Source: an uncultured Acetatifactor sp.
GTDB lineage: Bacteria > Bacillota > Clostridia > Lachnospirales > Lachnospiraceae
Direction: 5' to 3'
DNA length: 64,000 nucleotides
NCBI GenBank assembly: GCA_949840935.1
Contig: CATKXX010000008.1
Coordinates: forward strand, 1-64,000
A model generated the notes under the pieces. The model searched no databases and was not told the origin of the DNA. It saw only the letters and a list, made by a program, of their open reading frames with translations. The translations under genes were made by a program, and so were the position numbers. Below are positions 34,161 to 42,335 of this stretch, piece after piece. Each line of letters begins with the position of its first letter. Positions within the stretch are counted from its first letter, which is position 1.

Positions 34161-34853
34161 TTATTCTTTTCTGGGATCAATGATCTTCACGGCATCGTCC
34201 ACACGTCCATACTGGCCCTTCGCCTTCTCCCACGCGGTGTTGGGATCGTCGCCCTTCTTGATGAAGTCGGTCATCTTGCCAAGGCTTACGAACTGGTAGC
34301 CAATGATCTGATCCTCGGCATCCAGGGCGATACCGGTCACATAGCCCTCTGCCATTTCCAGATAACGGGGGCCCTTTGCCAGAGTACCGTACATGGTGCC
34401 TACCTGGCTCCTTAAGCCCTTGCCCAGATCCTCAAGGCCCGCGCCCACAGGAAGCCCGTCCTCGGAGAACGCACTCTGGCTGCGGCCGTAAACGATCTGC
34501 AGGAACAGCTCTCTCATAGCGGTATTGATGGCATCACACACAAGGTCGGTGTTCAGCGCTTCCAAAACAGTCCTTCCGGGAAGAATCTCGGCAGCCATGG
34601 CTGCGGAATGGGTCATACCGGAACAACCGATGGTCTCCACCAGCGCCTCCTGGATAACACCCTCCTTCACATTCAGGGAAAGCTTGCAGGCGCCCTGCTG
34701 AGGTGCACACCAGCCTATGCCGTGTGTAAAACCGGAAATATCCTTCACTTCTTTTGCTTTTACCCATTTTGCTTCCTCAGGGATGGGAGCACAGCCGTGA
34801 GCAACGCCTTGTGCCACCGGACACATTTCTTCAACTTCCTTTGAGTAAATCAT
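34161..34853 (-). CDS. NifU/IscU-like iron-sulfur cluster assembly scaffold protein
   Basis: 230 residues. Conserved cysteines sit in HGCAPIP, IGWCAPQQGAC and TIGCSGMTHS, as in the scaffold variant that accompanies GGGtGRT. The centre AAMAAEILPGRTVLEALN is the NifU-like helical core. AAAGGAG lies 8 nt before the ATG at 34853. It forms a two-gene operon with the GGGtGRT gene. No cysteine desulfurase is adjacent, so it may serve a dedicated client rather than general cluster assembly; that is inference. Confidence 0.85.
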   Translation of the reverse strand: MIYSKEVEEMCPVAQGVAHGCAPIPEEAKWVKAKEVKDISGFTHGIGWCAPQQGACKLSLNVKEGVIQEALVETIGCSGMTHSAAMAAEILPGRTVLEALNTDLVCDAINTAMRELFLQIVYGRSQSAFSEDGLPVGAGLEDLGKGLRSQVGTMYGTLAKGPRYLEMAEGYVTGIALDAEDQIIGYQFVSLGKMTDFIKKGDDPNTAWEKAKGQYGRVDDAVKIIDPRKE

Positions 34854-34967
34854 GTGAGATCTCCTTTCAAATCTTTTATATTGATAAAAATATATCATTC
34901 AGGTACATTTTCTCATACTTATGCCAAAAAATCCAGTATATTTTGTAATATTTGCTAAAATAATTGC

Positions 34968-35070
34968 TACGCAGGCATCATCCTGTCCCAAAATGACAGG
35001 GCTTGCTACGCAAGCATCATCCTGTCCCACAATGACAGGGCTTGCTACGCAAGCATCATCCTGTCATTGG
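34968..35070 (-). repeat. 39-bp tandem repeat containing the stop codon of the ABC ATPase
   Basis: Two full 39-bp units and a partial third (consensus begins TTGCTACGCAAGCATCATCC) run from the ATPase 3' end into the intergenic space. In the ATPase frame each unit encodes DRMMLA followed by TAG. Each also holds CCTGTC/GACAGG and CTTG/CAAG hairpins, so the array may double as a transcription end. Confidence 0.88.
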
Positions 35071-35839
35071 CAAATTCTCCGCCGCTGGCTTCCTCGAATT
35101 TATGGAGGAGGTCGGATACGGTGAGCTTTCGTTTCTCCTCGCCGGACACATCGTAGATGATATGTCCCTCATGCATCATCACCAGGCGGTTGCCGTGGTG
35201 GATGGCATCCTTCATGTTGTGGGTGATCATAATGGTAGTCAGGTTATCCCTGCCAACAATCTTGTCCGTGGCCTCCAGAACCTTTGCCGCCGTCTTGGGA
35301 TCCAGGGCGGCGGTATGTTCATCCAGAAGCAGCAGCTTTGGCTTCTGCAGGGTCGCCATAAGCAGGGTCAGCGCCTGTCTCTGTCCCCCGGACAAAAGGC
35401 CCACCCCTGTGGTCAGCCTGTCCTCCAGGCCCAATTCCAGGATCTTTAGCTGCTCCCTGTATGCCTCACGTTCCTTCGAGGTAATCCCCTTTCTCAGATT
35501 CCTGTGCTTTCCCCTCCTGGCAGCCAGGGCAAGGTTCTCCTCAATCTGCATACTGGCGGCGGTGCCCGTCATGGGATCCTGGAACACGCGCCCCAGGTAA
35601 GCCGCCCTCCTGTGCTCCGGCAGCCTGGTCACATCGGTGCCGTCGATCAAAAGGCTTCCTTCATCCACAAACCAGGTGCCCGCAATGGCGTTCAGCATGG
35701 TGGACTTTCCCGCACCGTTCCCGCCGATGACCGTGACGAAATCCCCCTCTGCAAGGTGCAGATCCAGCCCGCTCAGCGCCCGCTTCTCATTTACAGTCCC
35801 TCTGTTAAATGTCTTACTGATCCTGTTGATATCAAGCAC
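35045..35839 (-). CDS. ABC transporter ATP-binding protein (COG1101 type)
   Basis: 264 residues from a GTG with GGAGG 8 nt upstream; the earlier GTG touches the ribosome site. Walker A GGNGAGKST, signature LLSGGQRQALTLLMA, Walker B LLLLDEHTAALDP, switch H in ITHNMKDAIHHG. The form matches the ATPase of the tryptophan/tyrosine-type uptake systems, with permease and binding protein next to it. It overlaps the permease gene by 8 bp. The last codons are part of a 39-bp tandem array, so array contraction or expansion would not change the protein. Confidence 0.9.
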   Translation of the reverse strand: MLDINRISKTFNRGTVNEKRALSGLDLHLAEGDFVTVIGGNGAGKSTMLNAIAGTWFVDEGSLLIDGTDVTRLPEHRRAAYLGRVFQDPMTGTAASMQIEENLALAARRGKHRNLRKGITSKEREAYREQLKILELGLEDRLTTGVGLLSGGQRQALTLLMATLQKPKLLLLDEHTAALDPKTAAKVLEATDKIVGRDNLTTIMITHNMKDAIHHGNRLVMMHEGHIIYDVSGEEKRKLTVSDLLHKFEEASGGEFANDRMMLA

Positions 35840-36761
35840 GGTTCGCACCTCCCTTTTTCACAGGCTTTGAAAAATGCTTCCCCTTGAGATAAGGGATCGC
35901 AAGGAAAATGGCAACGATCATGGCGGAGATCAGCTTCAGGTCATTGGCATTCAGCCCCAGCCAGAGCACCACCTGCAGTACCAGATAGTAAATTACGCCG
36001 CCCATCGCCACAGAAAGCAGTTTAAACGCAAAATTGCCGTGAATCCTGCCGAACACGACCTGTCCGATGATGACTGCCGCCAGGCCGATCACGATGGCGC
36101 CGCGGCCCGCATTGATGTCCGCAAAGCCCTGATACTGGGCGTACAGTCCGCTGGCAAAAGCCACAATACCGTTGCTCAGCATCAGGCCCACGATCTTGGT
36201 GAGATCCGTGTTGATGCCCTGTGCCCTGGACATGTTGGGATTAGACCCTGTAGCGCGGATGGAACAGCCCAGCTCCGTCCCAAAGAACCAGTACAGCAGC
36301 CCGATCAGCAGGGCAATGATCAGCAGGGCGATAAGCAGAGTATTCCTGTAAAAAGGGACTCCCTTAATATAACGCAGGGAGACCAGCAGGCTGTACTTGT
36401 CAACACTGATGGCCTGATTTGCTTTATTATCCATAATACGCAGATTAATGGAATAAAGACCAAGCTGTGATAAAATTCCTGCCAGAATAGCCGGAATGCC
36501 AAACGCGGTATGTAACAGCCCTGTCACCAGCCCCGCCAGCATACCTGCAAGGAATGCCGCCAGAAGGGACACCCAAACGTTATATCCCGACAGCATCATC
36601 ATAATGCAGACCGCACCCCCCGTGCACATGGTGCCGTCCACTGTCAGATCAGCCAGATCCAGTATCCAGTATGTGATAAATACGCCAATCGCCATAATGC
36701 CCCAGATCAGTCCCTGTGCACAGGCTCCGGGAAGCGCGTTGAATAAAGCCATAATGTTCAA
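35832..36761 (-). CDS. ABC transporter permease (COG4120 type)
   Basis: 309 residues with eight to nine membrane helices (GLIWGIMAIGVFITYWILD, then LTVDGTMCTGGAV). The motif GCSIRATGSNPNMSRAQGI is the conserved cytoplasmic loop of branched-chain/purine-type BPD permeases. It starts at a TTG with GGAGG 9 nt upstream, or at an ATG three codons later. It is downstream of the binding-protein gene across a hairpin, so it is probably made in smaller amounts. Confidence 0.9.
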   Translation of the reverse strand: MNIMALFNALPGACAQGLIWGIMAIGVFITYWILDLADLTVDGTMCTGGAVCIMMMLSGYNVWVSLLAAFLAGMLAGLVTGLLHTAFGIPAILAGILSQLGLYSINLRIMDNKANQAISVDKYSLLVSLRYIKGVPFYRNTLLIALLIIALLIGLLYWFFGTELGCSIRATGSNPNMSRAQGINTDLTKIVGLMLSNGIVAFASGLYAQYQGFADINAGRGAIVIGLAAVIIGQVVFGRIHGNFAFKLLSVAMGGVIYYLVLQVVLWLGLNANDLKLISAMIVAIFLAIPYLKGKHFSKPVKKGGANRA

Positions 36762-36832
36762 TTTCCGTTTCCTCCACTCATCTTTGGCCCTGCGGCCATT
36801 TTCCTAAAACGTACTGCTCTCTGACCCCCAAA

Positions 36833-36866
36833 AGACGGCAAAAGAATTAGCGCACTTTTGCCGTCT
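36833..36866 (-). terminator. Hairpin between binding-protein and permease genes
   Basis: The 12-bp perfect stem AGACGGCAAAAG (36833-36844) and CTTTTGCCGTCT (36855-36866) is followed on the minus strand by a short T run. It probably lets only part of the transcripts through, keeping the binding protein in excess. Confidence 0.75.
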
Positions 36867-36879
36867 CAGGAAGAAAACC

Positions 36880-37968
36880 TTACTCTGTTTCTACAGCCTC
36901 ATAGTCGTCGGGAACCGTAATGTTGAGCTGGCTGCAGATCTCCGCGTTATACTTCTTGGTAACATTGGGAGCGAACTGAATCTCCATGGCCGAAACATCT
37001 GCACCGTTTACCAGGATATCGTAAGCCATAAGGCCGCTCTGGTATCCGATATCATAGTAGCTGATGGACAGAGTCGCCACGCCGCAGCCCTTGCAGATAC
37101 CTTCTTCGCCCGCAATAATGGGAATTCCCGCGGGAAGGCAGACATTGTTGATCACCTCGGTAGCGGACGCCGCGGTGTTATCGGTGGGAATATAGATCAC
37201 ATCACATTCCGCCGTTGCGCTGGTAGTCACAGACGCAATATCGTTGGAATCGGCAAAGCTGAATTCCTTGCAGGTATATCCCATCCCCTCCAGCGCACCC
37301 TTTACAACCTCCACCTGGTATGCGGAATTAGGCTCTGCGGAACAATACAGCATACCCACCGTCTTTGCATCCGGGAACAGCTCATGGAGCATTTCGGCCT
37401 GCTCCGTCAGCGGGGCGCAGTCGGAGGTACCGGAGATATTCATGCCGGTGACACCGGTCCAGTTGTCTATCTGGAGCGCCGTTGCATAGTCTGTGATCGA
37501 AGTGCCTAAAATGGGAATCTCCGTGGTAGCCGCTGCGGCTGCCTGCAGAGGCGCCGTCGCATTTGCAAGGATCAGATCCACCCCGTTGGATACGAACTGA
37601 TTTGCAATGGTGGCACAGGTAGGCGAATCGCCGGATGCGTTCTGCAGGTCAAATGTCACCTTATCACCAAGCTTCTCGGTGAGGGCATCCTGGAATCCCT
37701 GGGTAGCCGCATCCAGGGCGTCATGCTGTACCAGCTGGCAGATGCCCACTGTATAAGTATCCCCTCCCGCGCTGTCCCCCGCCGCGGAACTGCCTGCCGT
37801 CCCGGCGCTGTCCGACCCTGCCGCGGAGCTTCCGGCACTGTCTCCTGCCGCTGCGGAACCGCCCGAACCCGCCGCAGAGCTTCCGGCACCGCCATCGGCG
37901 CCGCAGCCTGCCAGGACGGACACAGCCATAATGCTGCTTAAAACGATTGCTGCCAATTTCTTTTTCAT
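36880..37968 (-). CDS. ABC transporter substrate-binding lipoprotein (TrpX/COG2984 type)
   Basis: 362 residues. The lipoprotein signal ends SVLAGC, followed by a Gly/Ala/Ser/Asp linker of about 50 residues and then a two-lobed ABC_sub_bind domain (YTVGICQLVQHDALDAATQGF, LANATAPLQAAAAAT). The family takes up aromatic amino acids or related small molecules; the ligand here is not certain. GGAGG is 5-6 nt before the ATG at 37968. The long flexible linker is unusual in length and simplicity. Confidence 0.9.
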   Translation of the reverse strand: MKKKLAAIVLSSIMAVSVLAGCGADGGAGSSAAGSGGSAAAGDSAGSSAAGSDSAGTAGSSAAGDSAGGDTYTVGICQLVQHDALDAATQGFQDALTEKLGDKVTFDLQNASGDSPTCATIANQFVSNGVDLILANATAPLQAAAAATTEIPILGTSITDYATALQIDNWTGVTGMNISGTSDCAPLTEQAEMLHELFPDAKTVGMLYCSAEPNSAYQVEVVKGALEGMGYTCKEFSFADSNDIASVTTSATAECDVIYIPTDNTAASATEVINNVCLPAGIPIIAGEEGICKGCGVATLSISYYDIGYQSGLMAYDILVNGADVSAMEIQFAPNVTKKYNAEICSQLNITVPDDYEAVETE

Positions 37969-38083
37969 AATTTCCTCCATTCCAAGGTGCTTTGGCTTCC
38001 GCCTCAACACCCTTTTATGCTTTAGCGCGCCAACGTACTAATATGACACACTAGAGAAAATATACATCAGCAGCTCAAAAATG

Positions 38084-38773
38084 TCAATGTTTTTCAGCAA
38101 TTTCTGTTTTGGTTTTATAGATACTGTCAGCGGGAATCACGCCTCTCACCATGGATGTGGGATAGATATTGGAATTCCTCCCGACCACCGTCCCGGGGTT
38201 CAGTACGCTGTTGCAGCCTACCTCCACATGGTCTCCCAGCATGGCCCCCATCTTCTTTAAACCGGTCTCAATGGCAATATCCCCGGCGATGCCCTTGCCC
38301 TTTACCACTACCAGCGTCTTATCACTTTTCACATTGGAAGTGATGGAACCGGCTCCCATATGGGATTTGTATCCCAGGATGCTGTCGCCCACATAATTGT
38401 AATGAGGCACCTGCACCTTATTAAAGAGTACCACGTTCTTAAGCTCTGTGGAGTTGCCCACTACCGCCCCCTTTCCCACAATGGCGTTGCCGCGGACAAA
38501 GGCACAGTGGCGCACTTCCGCCTCCTCGTCAATGATAAGGGGGCCGTTCAGACATGCGGTGGGAGCCACTTTAGCGTTCCTGGCCACCCAGATATCCTCC
38601 CCTCTTTTCTCAAAGATTTCCTCCGGCAGCGTCTTTCCAAGCTCCAGGATGAAATCATGGATCCTGGGAAGCGCTTCCCAGGGATAGGTCATCCCCTCAA
38701 ATAATTTTGCGGCAATCGTCTCGTTCAGATTGTATAGCTCCGCAATAGTGATATTGTTGTTCATGCTCCTCAT
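38084..38773 (-). CDS. Hexapeptide-repeat (left-handed beta-helix) sugar-nucleotide transferase-like protein
   Basis: 229 residues. Isoleucine-patch hexapeptides (APTACLNGPLIIDEEAEVRH, GNAIVGKGAVVGNST, GVIPADS) build a left-handed beta-helix over about 65-215. The form is that of the UDP-N-acetylglucosamine pyrophosphorylase-like C-terminal domain without a nucleotidyltransferase domain, so an acyltransferase or a binding role is possible. ATGA overlap with the topB stop suggests translational coupling. Nearby 37982-38083 holds no gene. Confidence 0.8.
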   Translation of the reverse strand: MRSMNNNITIAELYNLNETIAAKLFEGMTYPWEALPRIHDFILELGKTLPEEIFEKRGEDIWVARNAKVAPTACLNGPLIIDEEAEVRHCAFVRGNAIVGKGAVVGNSTELKNVVLFNKVQVPHYNYVGDSILGYKSHMGAGSITSNVKSDKTLVVVKGKGIAGDIAIETGLKKMGAMLGDHVEVGCNSVLNPGTVVGRNSNIYPTSMVRGVIPADSIYKTKTEIAEKH

Positions 38774-40956
38774 TTCTCCTTTTCTTTTAAGCTTTGCTTC
38801 TTATAATTTGCTGCCACAGCGTCAAACTGTCCGTAAAGGGAACGCTGATTGTTCAGCTGCTTCACATATTCCGTCCTTCTGCCCACAAAGCCGGTCAGCT
38901 TCGCCATGTATTCCTCGGAGGTAATATCTCCCGCCGCCACCATGGTCAGCCCCTTCTCCCAGCTGGCTGTCAGGGAGGGATCCAGGAGCGCCCGGATGGA
39001 GCTGTTCACCACATCATAGACCATCTCGCCCATGAGAGTAGGCGTCAGCACCTGCGTCTTTTTATTCAGGGCGAGATATTCGATATTAACCAGCTTTTTC
39101 AGGATTTCCGCCCGGGTGGCGCTGGTGCCGATGCCGCTTCCCTTAATCTGGGCCCGCAGCTCCTCATCCTCAATAAACTGGCCCGCGTTCTCCATGGTCA
39201 GTATGATGCTCCCGGAATTGTATCGTTTGGGTGGCGAAGTCTCACCCTCCTTAATCTCATAGGAATCCACCGTCAGCTGATTGCCCTTCTTCAGCGACAT
39301 GAGTAGCTTCAGAAGCCCTTCATCGCATCCTGCTTCCGCCTCCCCGGCCTCAGCGGCGCCCGGCAATCCTGAACCATTCCTGTTCCCTGCAGAGCCGCCT
39401 GCTCCAGCGCTGTTTCCTCCATCCGCAGAGCCTCCTGCTCCCATGCTGTTTCTGCCGCCCGCAGATGCCCCGTTTCCGGCGGAATCCCCGCCGCCTCCAG
39501 AGCCGCCTTCCTTCCCGGCCGGCATGGCGTCCTTTTGAAAGGAAAAGGCCGCCACCTTCAGATATCCTTCCTCCTCCAGCACCTTAAAGCCGGAGAAAAA
39601 CCGCTCCTCCTTCACCTTCACAACAAGAGCAAATTTCCGGTACACCGCCGGAGGATAGAAAATGCTCAGAAATCTTCTCACAATGATCTCATAAACCCTG
39701 GCGGAAAGCCCGGTCAGGCCGCTTAAGCTGTTCAGTCCCTCTCCCGTGGGAATCACCGCATAGTGATCCGTAATCTGCTTATCGTTCACATACCGGGTTT
39801 TCGCAATGCCCTTGTAACTTCCGCTGCTCAAAATTTCAGCCGCAAAGGCTGCCGCCGGGGCGTAATTTTTCAGCCCGTTTATATTCCTGTGGATTTCCTT
39901 TGCCACCGCCGTACTCAGCACGCGGGCATCCGTTCTCGGGTAAGTCACAAGCTTCTTCTCGTATAATTCCTGGATGATCCGCAGGGTCTCGTCCGGGCTG
40001 ATCTTAAAATACCTGGAACAGTCGTTCTGCAGCTCTGCCAGGTTATACAGAAGCGGGGGATTCTTATTCTCCTTCTTCCGCTCTATGGATTCCACTGTCA
40101 CATTCCCCACAGGCTCCTGGCTCAGATGGGCGATCAGCTGCTTCGCGCTCTCTTCCTCCCGGAAACCATTTTCCTTATAAAGCCTGGGGGAAGCAAAATA
40201 CGCAGAGCCCTCCACCGCCTTCCATTCGCCGGAGAAGCTCTTGTCCCGGAACCGGAAATTTCCCAGGACGCGGTAAAAGGGAGTCTTGACAAATGCCCGG
40301 ATCTCCCTCTCCCTGTTGACAACGATCCCCAGGACACAGGTCATGACGCGCCCTACAGAGATCACCGCCCTGTCACGCTTCAGATAGTCCTTCACATTTC
40401 TCCCGTACTTTAAGGTCAATGCCCTGGAGAAATTGATTCCCATGAGATAATCCTCCTTGGCGCGCAGATAGGCCGCATCGCTCAGGCTGTCATACTCTTT
40501 CAGATCCTTCGCCTCACGGATACCTCTCAGGATCTCCTCCTCCGTCTGGGAATCAATCCATACACGGCGGCGTTCCTTACCCTTTACCCCGGACATCTGT
40601 TCCACCAGGCGGTAAATATACTCCCCCTCCCGCCCGGAGTCCGTGCAGACATAGATTGTGGTCACATCCGCCCGCTTCATCAGGGAGCTCACTATATCAT
40701 ACTGCTTTCGGGAACTGTCTATCACCTCATATTTAAATTCTTTCGGGAGAAATGGAATGGTATCGAAACTCCATCGCTTATATCTCTCGTCATAAACCTC
40801 GGGATAGCTCATAGTCACCAGATGGCCCACACACCAGGTAACAATAGCTGTCTCCGACTCCAGGTATCCGTCACGGGATCTGGTATTTATCTTAAGTGCG
40901 CTGGCAAACTCCCTTGCAACGCTCGGTTTTTCCGCAATAAATAAACTTTTACCCAC
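38770..40956 (-). CDS. topB: DNA topoisomerase III
   Basis: 728 residues from a GTG with GAAGGA upstream. A Toprim domain (KSLFIAEKPSVAREF; CTDSGREGE) is followed by the type IA core, with the active-site Tyr in LVTYPRTDARVLS. It relaxes and decatenates DNA by single-strand passage. Odd: a run of about 55 residues of Gly, Ser, Ala and Asn interrupts the region about 475-530, between core domains. The upstream neighbour's stop is 3 nt away, so the two are co-transcribed. Confidence 0.93.
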   Translation of the reverse strand: MGKSLFIAEKPSVAREFASALKINTRSRDGYLESETAIVTWCVGHLVTMSYPEVYDERYKRWSFDTIPFLPKEFKYEVIDSSRKQYDIVSSLMKRADVTTIYVCTDSGREGEYIYRLVEQMSGVKGKERRRVWIDSQTEEEILRGIREAKDLKEYDSLSDAAYLRAKEDYLMGINFSRALTLKYGRNVKDYLKRDRAVISVGRVMTCVLGIVVNREREIRAFVKTPFYRVLGNFRFRDKSFSGEWKAVEGSAYFASPRLYKENGFREEESAKQLIAHLSQEPVGNVTVESIERKKENKNPPLLYNLAELQNDCSRYFKISPDETLRIIQELYEKKLVTYPRTDARVLSTAVAKEIHRNINGLKNYAPAAAFAAEILSSGSYKGIAKTRYVNDKQITDHYAVIPTGEGLNSLSGLTGLSARVYEIIVRRFLSIFYPPAVYRKFALVVKVKEERFFSGFKVLEEEGYLKVAAFSFQKDAMPAGKEGGSGGGGDSAGNGASAGGRNSMGAGGSADGGNSAGAGGSAGNRNGSGLPGAAEAGEAEAGCDEGLLKLLMSLKKGNQLTVDSYEIKEGETSPPKRYNSGSIILTMENAGQFIEDEELRAQIKGSGIGTSATRAEILKKLVNIEYLALNKKTQVLTPTLMGEMVYDVVNSSIRALLDPSLTASWEKGLTMVAAGDITSEEYMAKLTGFVGRRTEYVKQLNNQRSLYGQFDAVAANYKKQSLKEKEK
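39353..39530 (-). repeat. Low-complexity Gly/Ser/Ala/Asn-coding insert in topB
   Basis: Degenerate short repeats coding units such as GGSAGNRN and GGNSAGAGGSA. No exact long unit; probably expanded simple sequence that forms a flexible linker. Confidence 0.7.
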
Positions 40957-40959
40957 TCA

Positions 40960-42309
40960 CTACCGTCCTTCATCGAGCGAAACCGTAAAAAGCTTTACCT
41001 TCCCCTGCTTCGCCGCTCTCTGCAGAGCCTCGTCAAAGCCGCTCTCACAGTACATCCTGATATCCCTGCTCTTAATCCTCGCCTTCTTCATACAGAACAA
41101 AAGCCACTCATAATCCTCATATGTCATCTGCTTTGCGTAGGAGCAGGAAGCTACCGTGAGCGTTCCTTCCCCGCTGGCGGCGATCACGTCGATTGCCCCT
41201 GATTTCCCCAGCCACTCCCCGGTGCTGCGGCTGTAACGTCCTATCTCCTCCCTGCAGACCTTCCGGTATGCGTCATCCATATACAGGGAAAAGGAGGGCG
41301 CAATCCTCTGTTCATAGAATTCTTCCGGGGTAAGCTGCTGTAAGCTGCTCATACTGGAAAAAATGTACCGAAAATAAAATTTTATATAAGAATGAGAAAT
41401 CCTGTAAATCCCCTTTTGCGATTCCGTCTTGTTTGCCGTTTCCCAGGAGGAAACCTTTTCCACCAGATCAAGTTCCATCAGGTTCTTCAGATACACACTG
41501 ATCTTAGCCCTGGAAAAGCCCGTATGCCTGTAAATATCATTCAGTTTATTACAGTCCCGCGCCATGGCGGCAAGGATGGTGTTGTACACTGCCGGTTCCC
41601 TCAGCTCCTCCAGCAGGTAGCCGGACATCTCCTCGTACAGGCGGCTCTCCTGGCACAGGATATTCCGGATGATATTTTCCCCGGTTCCGGCCTCCCGGGA
41701 AAAACAGGTCCAATATCCCGGCATTCCGCCCAAAACCGCATAATTCCCGATATAATCTTCCTTGGAATATCCCGGAAAGAGCTCCGTAAGCTCCGCCAGT
41801 GTCATCTCCCTCAACTTCATCCATCCATTGATGGCGGATGCACTGTAACCGATTTTACTCACCATGGTATTTTCCACCCAGCCGGAAGCCGATGTGGCCA
41901 GCACCACCATCACAGGCCGGCTCAACAGCCTGCCCTCCATATATCGAAGGAGTGTCTCAAAGAAAGTGCCGTCGCCCTTCACCATGTGATGGAATTCATC
42001 GATGACGAGTACCTGCTTTTCCGTCTCTTTCCTGCCCACTGCGTTTTCAAACAGCTCAGTGTACTCGGGATACCGGCCAAGCTCCTTCCCCGACTCCCGC
42101 AGTTCCGCCGCCCACTGGAAGCGCTGTTCCCTCTCCGAGCAGGCCCTGGCGAGATAATAGGAATGCTTCCTGTCCCTGCAGAATTCCCGCAGAAGGGCGG
42201 TCTTGCCCACGCCCTTACTGCCATACACCACCAGTATCTGGCTGCCCTCGCACAGAAAATATTCATTTAGAAACTGCAGCTCCGTGCTGCGCCCTACAAA
42301 TGTTCCCAC
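40960..42309 (-). CDS. Archaeal-type AAA/STAND ATPase with DUF234-like C-terminus
   Basis: 449 residues. Walker A YGSKGVGKTALLREF near residue 29, Walker B VLVIDEFHHM near 120, then a helical sensor region. A winged helix (about 275-330; RDCNKLNDIYRHTGFSRAKISVYLKNLMELDLVEK) and a C-terminal domain with a restriction-like core (GKSGAIDVIAASGEGTLTVAS) match the DUF234 part of these ATPases. They are often encoded in mobile or accessory settings and their role is unclear; NTP-dependent control or nuclease activity is inferred. It is co-transcribed with topB. Confidence 0.82.
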   Translation of the reverse strand: MGTFVGRSTELQFLNEYFLCEGSQILVVYGSKGVGKTALLREFCRDRKHSYYLARACSEREQRFQWAAELRESGKELGRYPEYTELFENAVGRKETEKQVLVIDEFHHMVKGDGTFFETLLRYMEGRLLSRPVMVVLATSASGWVENTMVSKIGYSASAINGWMKLREMTLAELTELFPGYSKEDYIGNYAVLGGMPGYWTCFSREAGTGENIIRNILCQESRLYEEMSGYLLEELREPAVYNTILAAMARDCNKLNDIYRHTGFSRAKISVYLKNLMELDLVEKVSSWETANKTESQKGIYRISHSYIKFYFRYIFSSMSSLQQLTPEEFYEQRIAPSFSLYMDDAYRKVCREEIGRYSRSTGEWLGKSGAIDVIAASGEGTLTVASCSYAKQMTYEDYEWLLFCMKKARIKSRDIRMYCESGFDEALQRAAKQGKVKLFTVSLDEGR

Positions 42310-42335
42310 CCGGTTTCTTCCCTTTGATTTCAGTA

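Noticed and set aside
34921-35124. CRISPR-like direct repeats
   Set aside because: The 39-bp units are head-to-tail with no spacers and lie in an ABC gene end; no cas genes in the window.
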